From Algibacter sp045066735 (GTDB taxonomy: Bacteria > Bacteroidota > Bacteroidia > Flavobacteriales > Flavobacteriaceae), in the NCBI RefSeq assembly GCF_045066735.1, contig NZ_JBISHH010000023.1, positions 124,001 through 188,000 on the forward strand: DNA of 64,000 nt. Direction: 5' to 3'. Below are positions 50,930 to 60,315 of the stretch, piece after piece. How positions within the stretch are numbered: the first letter of the stretch is position 1; every line of letters begins with the position of its first letter. The notes below the pieces were generated by a model that had not been told where the DNA came from, made no database searches, and was given only the letters and a program-made list of their open reading frames with translations. Made by a program: the position numbers and the translations under genes.

Positions 50930-52243
50930 ATGGATTTAAAAGAAAAATTAGTATCATCTTTTTTAGCATTTGAGAACAACGTAGATGTTGATACTCAAAT
51001 ACATGATATTAGAAACGAAGCTATAAAAGCATTTGAAGAAAAAGGCTTTCCTTCTAAAAAAGAAGAAGCTTGGAAATACACCTCTTTAAATAGAATTTTA
51101 AAAGAAGATTATAGCGTTTTCCCTAAAAACGAAAGCACTATCGATTATAAAGACGTGAAAAAATATTTTATTCACGATATCGATTCTTATAAAGTAATTT
51201 TTATAGATGGAAAATATTCTTCTTACCTATCGGAGACTACTCACGATGGTATAGATGTTTGTTTAATGTCTGCAGCTTTAACTAAGCCAAAATACCGCCT
51301 AGTTATAGAAAACTATTTTAATAAAGCCGCTACTAAAGATAGTTTACCATCTTTAAATACAGCATTTTCGCAAGAAGGCGCTTATATCCATATTCCAAAG
51401 AATAAATTGGTTTCAAAACCAATTCAAATTATACATTTCTCTACAGGAAGTGAAGCGGCTACTTTATCTCAACCACGTAATTTAATTGTAGTAGACGAGA
51501 ATAGTCATGTTCAAATTATTGAGCGTCACCAAAGTTTAACCGATAACCCTGTACTTACAAATAGTGTTACCGAAATTTTTGCTAACAAGCGTGCTATTGT
51601 AGATTATTATAAAATTCAGAATGATAATTCTAACGCATCACTTATTGATAATACATTTATCAAACAAAAAAGAGAAAGTGTAGCATCTGTGCACACATTT
51701 TCTTTTGGAGGTAAACTAATACGTAATAACCTTAACTTTTATCAAAACGGAGAGCGTATTGATTCTATATTAAAAGGTGTTACTATTATTGGCGAAAAAC
51801 AACACGTAGATCACAATACTTTAGTTCACCATATAGAACCAAACTGTGAAAGCCACCAAGATTACAAAGGTATTTTTGGAGACAGCTCTACAGGTGTTTT
51901 TAATGGTAAAATTATTGTAGATAAAGAAGCGCAAAAAACAAACGCATTTCAATCTAACAATAATATATTAGTAAGTGATAAGGCAACAATAAATAGTAAA
52001 CCACAATTAGAAATTTTTGCAGATGATGTAAAATGTTCTCACGGCTGTACTATTGGGCAATTAGACGAAAGCGCTATGTTTTACATGCAATCTCGTGGTA
52101 TACCAGAAAAAGAAGCTAAAGCGCTTTTAATGTATGCCTTTAGCAACAATGTTTTAAGTTCTGTTAAAATCCCTGAGATGAAACAACGTATTACTAAAAT
52201 TATTGCAAACAAATTGGGTGTAAACATCGGATTCGATTTATAG
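50930..52243 (+). CDS. sufD: Fe-S cluster assembly protein SufD
   Basis: The 437-residue second scaffold subunit, with the right-handed beta-helix. Family segments include FPSKKEEAWKYTSLN (about residues 41-55), YIHIPKN, HHIEPNCESHQDYKGIFGD (about residues 305-323, with the conserved His) and VKCSHGCTIGQLDESAMFYMQSRG (about residues 365-388). It follows sufC after 139 nt that contain an inverted repeat. It is shorter than SufB and paralogous to it, as usual. Confidence 0.95.
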   Translation: MDLKEKLVSSFLAFENNVDVDTQIHDIRNEAIKAFEEKGFPSKKEEAWKYTSLNRILKEDYSVFPKNESTIDYKDVKKYFIHDIDSYKVIFIDGKYSSYLSETTHDGIDVCLMSAALTKPKYRLVIENYFNKAATKDSLPSLNTAFSQEGAYIHIPKNKLVSKPIQIIHFSTGSEAATLSQPRNLIVVDENSHVQIIERHQSLTDNPVLTNSVTEIFANKRAIVDYYKIQNDNSNASLIDNTFIKQKRESVASVHTFSFGGKLIRNNLNFYQNGERIDSILKGVTIIGEKQHVDHNTLVHHIEPNCESHQDYKGIFGDSSTGVFNGKIIVDKEAQKTNAFQSNNNILVSDKATINSKPQLEIFADDVKCSHGCTIGQLDESAMFYMQSRGIPEKEAKALLMYAFSNNVLSSVKIPEMKQRITKIIANKLGVNIGFDL

Positions 52244-52422
52244 TCTACATTTTAACCCTTATAATTTAAAAGTAATATTAGAAAAGCTCGTCTTTTATAA
52301 TGTTACTTTTTTGTTTAAATCAAACTCGTAACCTAGTTATAGAGTTCGATTTCAAGAAAAAAAATAATAAACCCTTTACAGAAGGAATTATAAAATCCTT
52401 GTGTATTCAAACGAAAAAAAAC

Positions 52423-53637
52423 ATGCTTGACGTATCCAAAATAAGAGCCGACTTCCCTATTCTATCTCGACAAGTAAACAATAAACCCTTAGTGTATTTT
52501 GATAATGCAGCAACATCACAAACGCCACAAGCCGTTATCGATGTTATTGTAGATTACTACAGCAATTACAATGCAAATATTCATAGAGGCGTGCATACAT
52601 TAAGTCAAGAAGCTACTGATAAATACGAAATAGCAAGACAGACCATACAAAAACATTTTAACGCGAAATTTTCGCATGAAATTATTTTTACCTCGGGCAC
52701 AACCCACAGTATCAACTTGGTTGCAAATGGTTTTTCCGCGCTCTTAAAAACTGGCGATGAAATTATTGTTTCTGCCTTAGAACACCACAGTAATATTGTG
52801 CCATGGCAAATGCTTTGTGAACGTACAGGTGCTGTATTAAAAGTGATTCCAATGAATTTGGAAGGTGAACTTATTATGGAAGCTTATGATAATTTACTTT
52901 CAGATAAAACAAAACTAGTTTTTGTAAACCACATCTCAAATGCATTAGGTACTATTAACCCTATTGAATATATTATTGAAAAAGCACACGCGGTCGGAGC
53001 GGCTGTTTTAATAGATGGCGCTCAATCTTGCCCGCATATAAAACCGGACGTGCAAGATTTAGATGTCGATTTCTATGTGGCATCTGCTCACAAAGTTTGC
53101 GGGCCAACAGGTGTTGGGATGCTTTACGGTAAAGAAGAATGGTTGAAAAAACTACCTCCTTATCAAGGTGGTGGTGAAATGATTGCAGAAGTTACGTTTG
53201 AAAAAACAACTTATGCAGATTTACCTCATAAATTTGAAGCAGGAACACCTAACATTTGCGGAGGTATTGCCTTTGGAGCCGCTTTAGATTACATGAACAA
53301 TATTGGTTTCGATAACATTGCAAGCTACGAAAATGAATTACTTGCCTATGCTACCGAACAATTATCCACCATCGAAGGCTTAAAATTTTACGGTACGGCT
53401 AAACATAAAACATCTGTAATTTCATTTAATTTAGAAGGTATTCATCCGTATGATGTAGGTACTATTCTAGATAAATTAGGCATTGCCGTAAGAACTGGGC
53501 ACCATTGTGCACAACCTATTATGGATTTTTACTGTATTCCCGGAACTATAAGAGCTTCTTTTGCTTTTTATAACACAAAAGAAGAAATTGACATTTTAGT
53601 TGAAGGCATAAAAAAGGCGAAAATGATGCTCTCTTAA
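52423..53637 (+). CDS. sufS: Cysteine desulfurase SufS
   Basis: A 404-residue PLP enzyme that takes sulfur from cysteine for cluster assembly. The start at 52423 (MLDVSKIRADFPILSRQ) is chosen because the upstream 41 codons have no family similarity and 404 residues is normal. Visible motifs are YFDNAATSQTP (about residues 26-36), TSGTTHSINLVA, SALEHHSNIVPWQ (PLP stacking His), VASAHKVCGPTGVG (PLP Lys, about residue 224) and RTGHHCAQP (catalytic Cys about residue 363). Confidence 0.95.
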   Translation: MLDVSKIRADFPILSRQVNNKPLVYFDNAATSQTPQAVIDVIVDYYSNYNANIHRGVHTLSQEATDKYEIARQTIQKHFNAKFSHEIIFTSGTTHSINLVANGFSALLKTGDEIIVSALEHHSNIVPWQMLCERTGAVLKVIPMNLEGELIMEAYDNLLSDKTKLVFVNHISNALGTINPIEYIIEKAHAVGAAVLIDGAQSCPHIKPDVQDLDVDFYVASAHKVCGPTGVGMLYGKEEWLKKLPPYQGGGEMIAEVTFEKTTYADLPHKFEAGTPNICGGIAFGAALDYMNNIGFDNIASYENELLAYATEQLSTIEGLKFYGTAKHKTSVISFNLEGIHPYDVGTILDKLGIAVRTGHHCAQPIMDFYCIPGTIRASFAFYNTKEEIDILVEGIKKAKMMLS

Positions 53638-53682
53638 AATTAGTTTGGCTTCATTTTTGAACACCAAATTAAAAAATAAAAC

Positions 53683-54075
53683 ATGAAAATATTTAGTACT
53701 TTACTTTTCACAATGCTTGTTATAACGTCATGCGGAAACAAACCGAATGCGGAAAAGCTATCTGGAGAATTTCATATTGTATCACTAAATCAAAACTCGG
53801 AATTACCAGAAAACCTAACTATCACTTTTGATGCCAAGGCTAAAAAGATATCGGGTTTTTCAGGATGTAATAATTATTTTGGAAGTTTCATAGTGGAAGA
53901 TGCTGTTTTAGAGTTCGGCCAAATGGGATCGACCAGAAAAATGTGCGCAGAAGATATTAATAAAATAGAATCAGAAATGCTTCAACTGCTTTCTAAAGTT
54001 AATACGTTTTCATTTGAAAACAATACCTTAAACTTAAAAGCAGACGACGCTATTTTACTAAAAGCAAAAAAATAA
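53683..54075 (+). CDS. META domain-containing lipoprotein
   Basis: A 130-residue lipoprotein: signal peptide with lipobox VITSC at residues 13-17, then a META/HslJ domain (about residues 25-128). GEFHIVSLNQN, ITFDAKAKKISGFSGCNNYFGSF and GQMGSTRKMCAED are the family hallmarks, including the GxxGCNxYxG motif. HslJ-type proteins are linked to heat and antibiotic stress in E. coli, but no role is known here. It lies between sufS and sufE, 45 nt after sufS, so the suf cluster contains two lipoprotein genes. Confidence 0.88.
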   Translation: MKIFSTLLFTMLVITSCGNKPNAEKLSGEFHIVSLNQNSELPENLTITFDAKAKKISGFSGCNNYFGSFIVEDAVLEFGQMGSTRKMCAEDINKIESEMLQLLSKVNTFSFENNTLNLKADDAILLKAKK

Positions 54076-54223
54076 TTCAACTAAAGTTTTCTTTTCAGTA
54101 ATAAAAACCTGAAAGCCCTTTGCACCACTCTGGACCGTGTTGTTATTCTTCCTAAGAAAAAAATCAATACAGAAAGAGCAACCTATCTTTTGGGAAAACA
54201 TTGAAAAGCAACTTCTATTATTG

Positions 54224-54231
54224 TATTTTTG
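54224..54231 (+). promoter_or_regulatory. Internal promoter -7 element before sufE
   Basis: TATTTTTG (TAnnTTTG) ends 17 nt before the GTG start of sufE, so the distal suf genes may have their own transcript. Confidence 0.5.
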
Positions 54232-54248
54232 TATAAAAATTTGTTATT

Positions 54249-54671
54249 GTGACTATTGAAGATATTCAAAACGAAATAATTGACGAATTCTCAATGTTTG
54301 AAGACTGGGAAGAACGTTACCAATACATGATTGATTTAGGGAAAGATTTACCTATAATTAACGATCAATATAAAACTGAAAGCAACATTATTAAAGGTTG
54401 CCAAAGTAAAGTTTGGGTACATGCCGAATTAAACAACGATAAAATAGAATTTACAGCAGATAGTGATGCTATTATTACTAAAGGTATTATTGCTATTTTA
54501 ATTCGTGTTTTTAACGACCAGCACCCAAAAGATATTATTGATGCCAACACCGATTTTATTGATAAAATTGGATTAAAAGAACATTTGTCTCCAACTAGAG
54601 CAAATGGTTTAGTAAGCATGATTAAACAATTAAAATTGTATGCTATAGCTTACCAAACGCAAATAAAATAA
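54249..54671 (+). CDS. sufE: Sulfur acceptor protein SufE
   Basis: A 140-residue protein that accepts persulfide sulfur from SufS and hands it to SufB. The active Cys is in ESNIIKGCQSKVWVHAELN (Cys about residue 51), preceded by MFEDWEERYQYMIDLGKDLP, typical of SufE. It starts with GTG (MTIEDIQNEI); no closer ATG fits. It lies 173 bp beyond the META lipoprotein gene and has an apparent promoter of its own. Confidence 0.95.
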   Translation: MTIEDIQNEIIDEFSMFEDWEERYQYMIDLGKDLPIINDQYKTESNIIKGCQSKVWVHAELNNDKIEFTADSDAIITKGIIAILIRVFNDQHPKDIIDANTDFIDKIGLKEHLSPTRANGLVSMIKQLKLYAIAYQTQIK

Positions 54672-54724
54672 TATTCTAAATCAATAAGATTTCCGTTTTC
54701 ACGGAAATAAAAACAACTTAAAAA

Positions 54725-55051
54725 ATGAGCGAAACAACCATAGATACAGCCGAATTAGGTGAAAAAATAGTTAACGTACTAAAAACTATTTACGATCCAG
54801 AAATACCTGTTGACATTTACGAACTTGGTTTAATTTACGATGTATTTGTAAATGAAGATTACGACGTAAAAATTTTAATGACTCTAACAACTCCAAACTG
54901 CCCAGTAGCAGAAACGTTGCCTTTAGAGGTTGAAGAAAAAGTAAAATCTTTAAACGAAGTAAAGGGTGCCGAAGTTGAAATTACTTTCGATCCACCATGG
55001 ACCCAAGATTTAATGAGCGAAGAAGCAAAATTAGAACTTGGAATGCTTTAA
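54725..55051 (+). CDS. SufT-like iron-sulfur assembly protein (MIP18/DUF59)
   Basis: A 108-residue protein of the DUF59/MIP18 family. TIYDPEIPVDIYELGLIYDV (about residues 16-35) and LMTLTTPNCPVAETLP (about residues 51-66, conserved Cys) are the hallmarks, followed by EITFDPPWTQDLMSEEA. Homologues (SufT, Cia2-like) help mature particular Fe-S proteins. Its place after sufE supports the same role. Starts 54 nt after sufE. Confidence 0.93.
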   Translation: MSETTIDTAELGEKIVNVLKTIYDPEIPVDIYELGLIYDVFVNEDYDVKILMTLTTPNCPVAETLPLEVEEKVKSLNEVKGAEVEITFDPPWTQDLMSEEAKLELGML

Positions 55052-55090
55052 TACTAGGACTAAGTTTCTACTACATTTTCTAAAATAATT

Positions 55091-55597
55091 ATGGCAGACG
55101 AAATAATTAATCGCGTTGCGAATAGTAAATTAATCACGGTTAATCTTGAAGATTATTATCCTCAGGGCAACCGTGTTCTTTTTGACATCAAAGATTGGCT
55201 TTTTGAAGGCTTTGTTTTGCGTGAAAAAGATTTTAGAGCTCAGGCATTAGAATTTAATTGGGAACAATACCAAGGCGCATATATAGCCTTAACATGCAGT
55301 ACAGATGCAATTGTACCAGGCTGGGCCTACATGCTTTTAAGTATTCACTTAGAGCCTTATGCTAAAAAAACCATTATTGGCAACCTCGACAATCTAGAAA
55401 CAGCTATCTATCAAGATGTTATTAACGCTCTTGATGTTAGGGAGTTTAAAGACAAACCTATTATTATAAAAGGCTGCTCTAAAAAACCAGTGCCACAAAA
55501 TGCCTATATTATGTTGGCCAACAAATTGCAACCCTTTGCAAAATCTATTATGTATGGCGAGGCCTGTTCTTCGGTGCCTCTTTATAAAAAGAAATAA
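55091..55597 (+). CDS. DUF2480 family protein
   Basis: A 168-residue cytoplasmic protein typical of suf clusters in Bacteroidota. LEDYYPQGNRVLFDIKDWLF (about residues 19-38), REKDFRAQALEFNWEQYQG and CSTDAIVPGWAYMLLS (about residues 78-93) are the family segments, and IIIKGCSKKPVPQNAY and GEACSSVPLYKK carry conserved Cys residues. The reaction is unknown; the constant suf context points to iron-sulfur metabolism. It follows the SufT-like gene by 40 nt. Confidence 0.9.
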   Translation: MADEIINRVANSKLITVNLEDYYPQGNRVLFDIKDWLFEGFVLREKDFRAQALEFNWEQYQGAYIALTCSTDAIVPGWAYMLLSIHLEPYAKKTIIGNLDNLETAIYQDVINALDVREFKDKPIIIKGCSKKPVPQNAYIMLANKLQPFAKSIMYGEACSSVPLYKKK

Positions 55598-55705
55598 TTA
55601 ATTTTATTGTGACCTTTACACATATTTAGAGTCTAACTTATGTGTGCAAACATACAATCATTCCCTTTTTTTTAAACAGGATGATTTCTAACTTAAAAAA
55701 TACCT

Positions 55706-55713
55706 TACATTTG
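55706..55713 (+). promoter_or_regulatory. Promoter -7 element of the DUF3078 gene
   Basis: TACATTTG (TAnnTTTG) ends 25 nt before the ATG. Confidence 0.5.
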
Positions 55714-55738
55714 CACCCATTTTAAAACAAACTAAAAA

Positions 55739-56665
55739 ATGAAAAAAACGTTATTATTACTTGCACTATCTATCGGAATGTTTTCGGTAAATGCACAGAC
55801 TAAAGAAGAATTACAAGCTCAAAAAGCAGAAAAGCAAGCTATTGCAGATGCTGCTCAAGGTGAAGCAAATGCTTTACAAGCTCAAATTGATGCACTTCCA
55901 GGATGGAGAAAAGGTGCTTTTGGTACTATTGGTGGTAACTTATCTAACTTTAGTAACTGGTATTCTCAAGGTACACCAAACAATTCTTCTGGAAATATAG
56001 GTTTCACTTTAAATGCTTACGCAAACTTAATTGAAGACAAGTTTTTCTGGAGAAACTCATTAAATACAAATTTAAACTGGGTAAAACTTGATAATAAAGA
56101 TGATGCTGGTGATGATGATAGCTTTAACCCAACAACAGATGTTTTTAATATTTCTTCTTTATACGGTAGAAACATTACCAAAACATTAGCTGCTTCTGGA
56201 TTAATGGAATACAGAACTACTATATTAGATAACTTTAACGATCCTGGATATTTAGACCTTGGTATTGGTGCTACATGGACTCCAATTGAAAACTTAATTG
56301 TGGTTGTCCACCCTTTAAACTACAACTTTGTATTTGCTGATGGTGATTCAGTTTTCGAATCTTCTTTAGGCGCTAAAATTGTTGCAGATTACACAAGACA
56401 AATTGGAGCTATTAACTTTAAAACTAACTTATCTGCTTTCCAAAGCTATAAATCTGGAGATTTATCTAACCTTACTTGGACAAACTCTTTTAGCTACACG
56501 CTATGGAAAATGATTGGTGTTGGTTTTGATTTTGGTTTAAGAAGTAACAAACAAGAAGCACTTAATTACTCTATTGAAACTTTGGGTAACACTACTGAAA
56601 CTTTTGATTCTGTAGATAACAAATTACAATCTTTCTATACTGTTGGTTTAAGTTATAAATTCTAA
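55739..56665 (+). CDS. DUF3078 outer-membrane protein
   Basis: A 308-residue secreted protein with a signal peptide (residues 1-19, ending VNA). A short coiled coil (about residues 22-50) is followed by PGWRKGAFGTIGGNLSNFSN, a typical DUF3078 start, and a beta-barrel of about ten strands ending FYTVGLSYKF with the C-terminal Phe of outer-membrane proteins. Function unknown. It has its own promoter 142 bp after the DUF2480 gene and ends at a strong terminator, so it is probably separate from the suf transcript. Confidence 0.88.
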   Translation: MKKTLLLLALSIGMFSVNAQTKEELQAQKAEKQAIADAAQGEANALQAQIDALPGWRKGAFGTIGGNLSNFSNWYSQGTPNNSSGNIGFTLNAYANLIEDKFFWRNSLNTNLNWVKLDNKDDAGDDDSFNPTTDVFNISSLYGRNITKTLAASGLMEYRTTILDNFNDPGYLDLGIGATWTPIENLIVVVHPLNYNFVFADGDSVFESSLGAKIVADYTRQIGAINFKTNLSAFQSYKSGDLSNLTWTNSFSYTLWKMIGVGFDFGLRSNKQEALNYSIETLGNTTETFDSVDNKLQSFYTVGLSYKF

Positions 56666-56690
56666 TAACTTTTTCCTTAACGGAAGAAAA

Positions 56691-56722
56691 AAAAACGCAC
56701 ATCGATTGATGTGCGTTTTTTT
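56691..56722. terminator. Bidirectional terminator between DUF3078 and PBP1A genes
   Basis: AAAAACGCACATC (56691-56703) pairs with GATGTGCGTTTTT (56708-56720) around a GATT loop, with T-runs both ways. Confidence 0.9.
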
Positions 56723-56730
56723 TGTTATAA

Positions 56731-58986
56731 CTATTTTCTATTCCCTTTAAATTTTCGTTGTTTCTTTTTACTAGTAAAGATTCTTTTTAAAAACCCATCT
56801 CGTTTTTCTTCATTACAATCCAAATCGGAAACCACCTGATCGGTAGGTTTTTCAAAATGACTTTTTGTTATACCATTATACTTAGAATCCTTATTCAATT
56901 TAGAGTAAAACTTCGCAAATATAGGAAGGGCAGAATTTGCGCCTTGCCCTAATCCTGTTGTTCTAAAGCCAATAGATTGGTTATCGTTCCCAACCCAAGT
57001 TACAGTTACTAGTTTTGGAGTAATTCCAACAAACCAACCATCTTTATTATCTTGTGTTGTTCCCGTTTTTCCAGCAATATCATTATTTAAACCATAGATA
57101 GACCTTAATCGAGAAGCCGTACCTTTATTAACTGTAGATTGCATTATTTCTAACATAACCTGCCGTGTATAATCCTTAAAAGCACGCTCCGCTAATTCCG
57201 GTCTAAACTCTGCTAGAACTCTACCGGTTCTATCCGTAACTTTAGTTATAGCGTAAGGCGTTACCGGTTTGCTATCGTTTACATAACTAGCATAAGCTCC
57301 CGTAAGTTCCTTTAAGTTAATTTCTGCAACACCAAGCGCTATAGAAGGTAAATTGGGCAACTCTTTTTTAATACCTATTCGTTTTGCTTGCTCTAATACC
57401 TTCGGAATTCCAACTTCATTTAAAACCTTTACAGCAATGGTATTAACAGAATTACTCAATGCCATTTCAAGGTTATAGTTAATGTAGGGATCCTCATTTT
57501 CACCTCCAGAATTTGAAGGCGTCCAATTATTAAAATTGCTATAAGTAACCTCAGCTAAAGAAAAATAAGTACAAGGTTCCATACCATTCTCGATAGCAGC
57601 TGTGTAAACAAAAGGCTTAAAAGTAGAACCTACTTGACGTTCACTTTGAGACACATGGTCGTATTTAAAATAACGATAATCAATACCTCCAATATAACTC
57701 CTTATCGCACCTGTTTGAGGTTCGATACTTAACATACCTGTATTTAAAAACTTTAAATAATGCTGTAAACTATCGATAACACTTGCTTTTTTAATAGTAT
57801 CGCCTTCCCACTGAAACAATTCAACATCCTGTTTTATTGAGAGTGAATCTCTAATTTGAGCTTCAGTTAAACCTGATTTTTTATATAGGTTATATTCTGG
57901 TAGTTTTTTTAAAGCAGCATTTATTAATTGCTTATTCTTTACCCATGGCGCATTATTTCCATAGGAACGTTCAAAACTATTTTGCAAAGCTGTAAGGTGC
58001 TCTTTCATGGCTTCTTCTGCCATTTTTTGCATACCCATATCCAAAGTGGTGTGTACTATAAGTCCGTCGCGATATAAATCGTAAGACTCACCATTGGGCT
58101 TTTTTATACTATCTAAAATAACCGCTAATTCCTTTTTAACCTGCGCTCTAAAATAAGGCGCAATACCCACATCGTGATTAAACGATTTATAATCTAACCC
58201 CAAAGGTTTATCGGCATAAAACGTAGCAGTATCTTGAGGCATATTTCCGTATTTAACCATTTGGCTAAGTACAACATTACGCCTATCTATGCTTCGCTCT
58301 GGGTGTAATCTCGGGTTATAAAAATTATTGGCTTTTAAGGAACCAACCAAAGCAGCAGCTTCATCTATAGAAAGTTCAAACGCTGGTTTATTAAAAAACT
58401 TACGCGCCGCACTTTCAATACCATAAGTATTATCAGGAAAAGGTACTGTATTGAAATACATAGTAAGAATCTCATGTTTTGAATATATGGTTTCAATACG
58501 TTTCGCTATAATCGATTCTCGAAACTTATTAATCACCATACTAAAAAATCGATAATTCTTTCTACCGTATAGATTTTTTGCCAACTGTAATGTTATAGTA
58601 CTTCCACCTCCAGCAGATTTATCTTGAAGTAAAATACTTTTTACAAAAACCCGCATTAAACTCACGTTATCGATACCATCATGTTCAAAAAAACGAACAT
58701 CTTCGGTATTAACTAAGGCTTCAATAAGATGTTTTGGGAAATCCTCAAAATGCAGCGGTTGCCTATCATAAACATAATATTTGCCAATAAGTTTCCCTTC
58801 TTGATCTAAAACCTGAGTAGCTTCTTCCTGCTTAATAAAACTTAATTCTGCAGATGTTGGCACTTTACCAAAAGCCCCTAAATAAATACTGATGTAAAGC
58901 CCTATAAAAAATATTAAAACGGAAATGAAACCAACAAGCGCCAGTTTCATCCATTTATTTCTAAATAAACTTTTTAGTAATGCCAT
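56731..58986 (-). CDS. Penicillin-binding protein 1A (glycosyltransferase/transpeptidase)
   Basis: A 751-residue bifunctional class A PBP that builds peptidoglycan. One N-terminal membrane helix (about residues 14-34) precedes the GT51 domain with EDVRFFEHDGID (catalytic Glu, about residue 93) and GGSTITLQLAKNL. The transpeptidase has STFKPF (catalytic Ser), SNSVNTI and KTGTTQDNKDGW. The C-terminus is basic (KKKQRKFKGNRK). It lies 12 nt downstream of hflX and may share its transcript. Confidence 0.95.
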   Translation of the reverse strand: MALLKSLFRNKWMKLALVGFISVLIFFIGLYISIYLGAFGKVPTSAELSFIKQEEATQVLDQEGKLIGKYYVYDRQPLHFEDFPKHLIEALVNTEDVRFFEHDGIDNVSLMRVFVKSILLQDKSAGGGSTITLQLAKNLYGRKNYRFFSMVINKFRESIIAKRIETIYSKHEILTMYFNTVPFPDNTYGIESAARKFFNKPAFELSIDEAAALVGSLKANNFYNPRLHPERSIDRRNVVLSQMVKYGNMPQDTATFYADKPLGLDYKSFNHDVGIAPYFRAQVKKELAVILDSIKKPNGESYDLYRDGLIVHTTLDMGMQKMAEEAMKEHLTALQNSFERSYGNNAPWVKNKQLINAALKKLPEYNLYKKSGLTEAQIRDSLSIKQDVELFQWEGDTIKKASVIDSLQHYLKFLNTGMLSIEPQTGAIRSYIGGIDYRYFKYDHVSQSERQVGSTFKPFVYTAAIENGMEPCTYFSLAEVTYSNFNNWTPSNSGGENEDPYINYNLEMALSNSVNTIAVKVLNEVGIPKVLEQAKRIGIKKELPNLPSIALGVAEINLKELTGAYASYVNDSKPVTPYAITKVTDRTGRVLAEFRPELAERAFKDYTRQVMLEIMQSTVNKGTASRLRSIYGLNNDIAGKTGTTQDNKDGWFVGITPKLVTVTWVGNDNQSIGFRTTGLGQGANSALPIFAKFYSKLNKDSKYNGITKSHFEKPTDQVVSDLDCNEEKRDGFLKRIFTSKKKQRKFKGNRK

Positions 58987-58998
58987 ATGTGGTTTTAT

Positions 58999-60216
58999 CT
59001 ATTCCATATCTTCATAATTGTAATCCGGATATAAAAATTGATTATAAGGAAAACGAGTTACATGGATTTCACGAACCTCATCGTAGACACGCTTTTTAAA
59101 ATCTTCTAAGTTCTTTTTATTCAATGCCGAAATAAAGAGTGCATTGTTCCCTACTTTGCTCATCCAAGTGCTTTTCCACTCTTCTAAACTATAGTGTTTT
59201 TCGCTACGCTCTGTTTCTAAATCATCATCATCTAGATGTTCAGCGCTGTACGCATCAATTTTATTGAAAACCATAATAGTTGGCTTATCACCACTTTTAA
59301 TTTCACCTAAAATTTTCTCTACAGATGCAATATGCTCCTCAAAATTTGGGTGCGATATATCTACAACATGCAACAATAAATCGGCTTCACGAACCTCATC
59401 TAGCGTGCTTTTAAAACTATCGACCAACTGTGTTGGTAATTTTCTAATAAACCCTACCGTATCAGACAATAAAAATGGCAAGTTTTGAATTACAACTTTA
59501 CGCACCGTAGTATCAAGGGTTGCAAAAAGTTTGTTTTCAGCAAATACATCACTTTTACTAATTACATTCATTAAGGTAGACTTACCAACATTGGTATAAC
59601 CCACAAGTGCAACACGAACCATTTTACCACGGTTACCACGTTGCACAGCCATTTGCTTATCTATGGTTTTTATTCGGTCTTTTAGAAGTGCAATCTTGTC
59701 TCGTACAATTCGTCTATCGGTTTCTATTTCTGTTTCACCAGGTCCGCGCATTCCAATACCCCCTTTTTGACGCTCAAGGTGCGTCCACATACCCCGTAAT
59801 CGCGGTAGTAAATATTGACACTGTGCCAATTCTACTTGTGTGCGGGCATAACTAGTTTGTGCTCGTTGCGCAAAAATATCTAATATTAAATTCGTTCGAT
59901 CTAAAACTTTTACTTCTAAAATTTTACTAATATTACGCTCTTGTGCCGACGACAATTCGTCATCAAAAATAGCAGTGCTTATATCATTATCTACAATAAA
60001 TTGGCGAACTTCTTCCATTTTACCTGTACCAATAAAGGTTTTCGGGTTAGGCATGTCCATTTTCTGTGTAAAACGCTTAATGGCATATCCGCCTGCCGTG
60101 TAGGTTAAAAACTCCAACTCATCTAAATATTCTTTAGATTTTTCTTCGTCTTGTTCTTTAGTAACAACGCCTATTAATACTGCGCGCTCTAAAGAAATAT
60201 CTTTCTCTTCTATCAT
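58999..60216 (-). CDS. hflX: GTPase HflX
   Basis: A 405-residue ribosome-associated GTPase that splits stalled or heat-damaged 70S ribosomes. Residues about 1-190 are the HflX N-terminal domain ending in GMRGPGETEIETDRR (about residues 154-168), then the G domain with VGYTNVGKSTLMN (about residues 206-218, G1), TTVRK (G2), DTVGFIRKLP (G3) and NKID (G4). The ATG at 60216 is 4 nt after a TAACTTTG promoter element, so the mRNA may be leaderless. It heads a unit with the PBP1A gene. Confidence 0.95.
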   Translation of the reverse strand: MIEEKDISLERAVLIGVVTKEQDEEKSKEYLDELEFLTYTAGGYAIKRFTQKMDMPNPKTFIGTGKMEEVRQFIVDNDISTAIFDDELSSAQERNISKILEVKVLDRTNLILDIFAQRAQTSYARTQVELAQCQYLLPRLRGMWTHLERQKGGIGMRGPGETEIETDRRIVRDKIALLKDRIKTIDKQMAVQRGNRGKMVRVALVGYTNVGKSTLMNVISKSDVFAENKLFATLDTTVRKVVIQNLPFLLSDTVGFIRKLPTQLVDSFKSTLDEVREADLLLHVVDISHPNFEEHIASVEKILGEIKSGDKPTIMVFNKIDAYSAEHLDDDDLETERSEKHYSLEEWKSTWMSKVGNNALFISALNKKNLEDFKKRVYDEVREIHVTRFPYNQFLYPDYNYEDME

Positions 60217-60220
60217 AATA

Positions 60221-60228
60221 CAAAGTTA
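60221..60228 (-). promoter_or_regulatory. Promoter -7 element of hflX, 4 nt from the ATG
   Basis: On the minus strand TAACTTTG (TAnnTTTG), then TATT, then ATG. Confidence 0.5.
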
Positions 60229-60315
60229 CACAATTGCAGTGATTTTATTTTTAATAATTTTAAGCCTATTTTTTTTTACTCCTACCGCTTTTACCTACGT
60301 TCTTTTATAACAGAC

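Noticed and set aside
52300..52422. 41-codon N-terminal extension of sufS
   Set aside because: The extension is unrelated to SufS, whereas the start at 52423 gives the normal length and family N-terminus.
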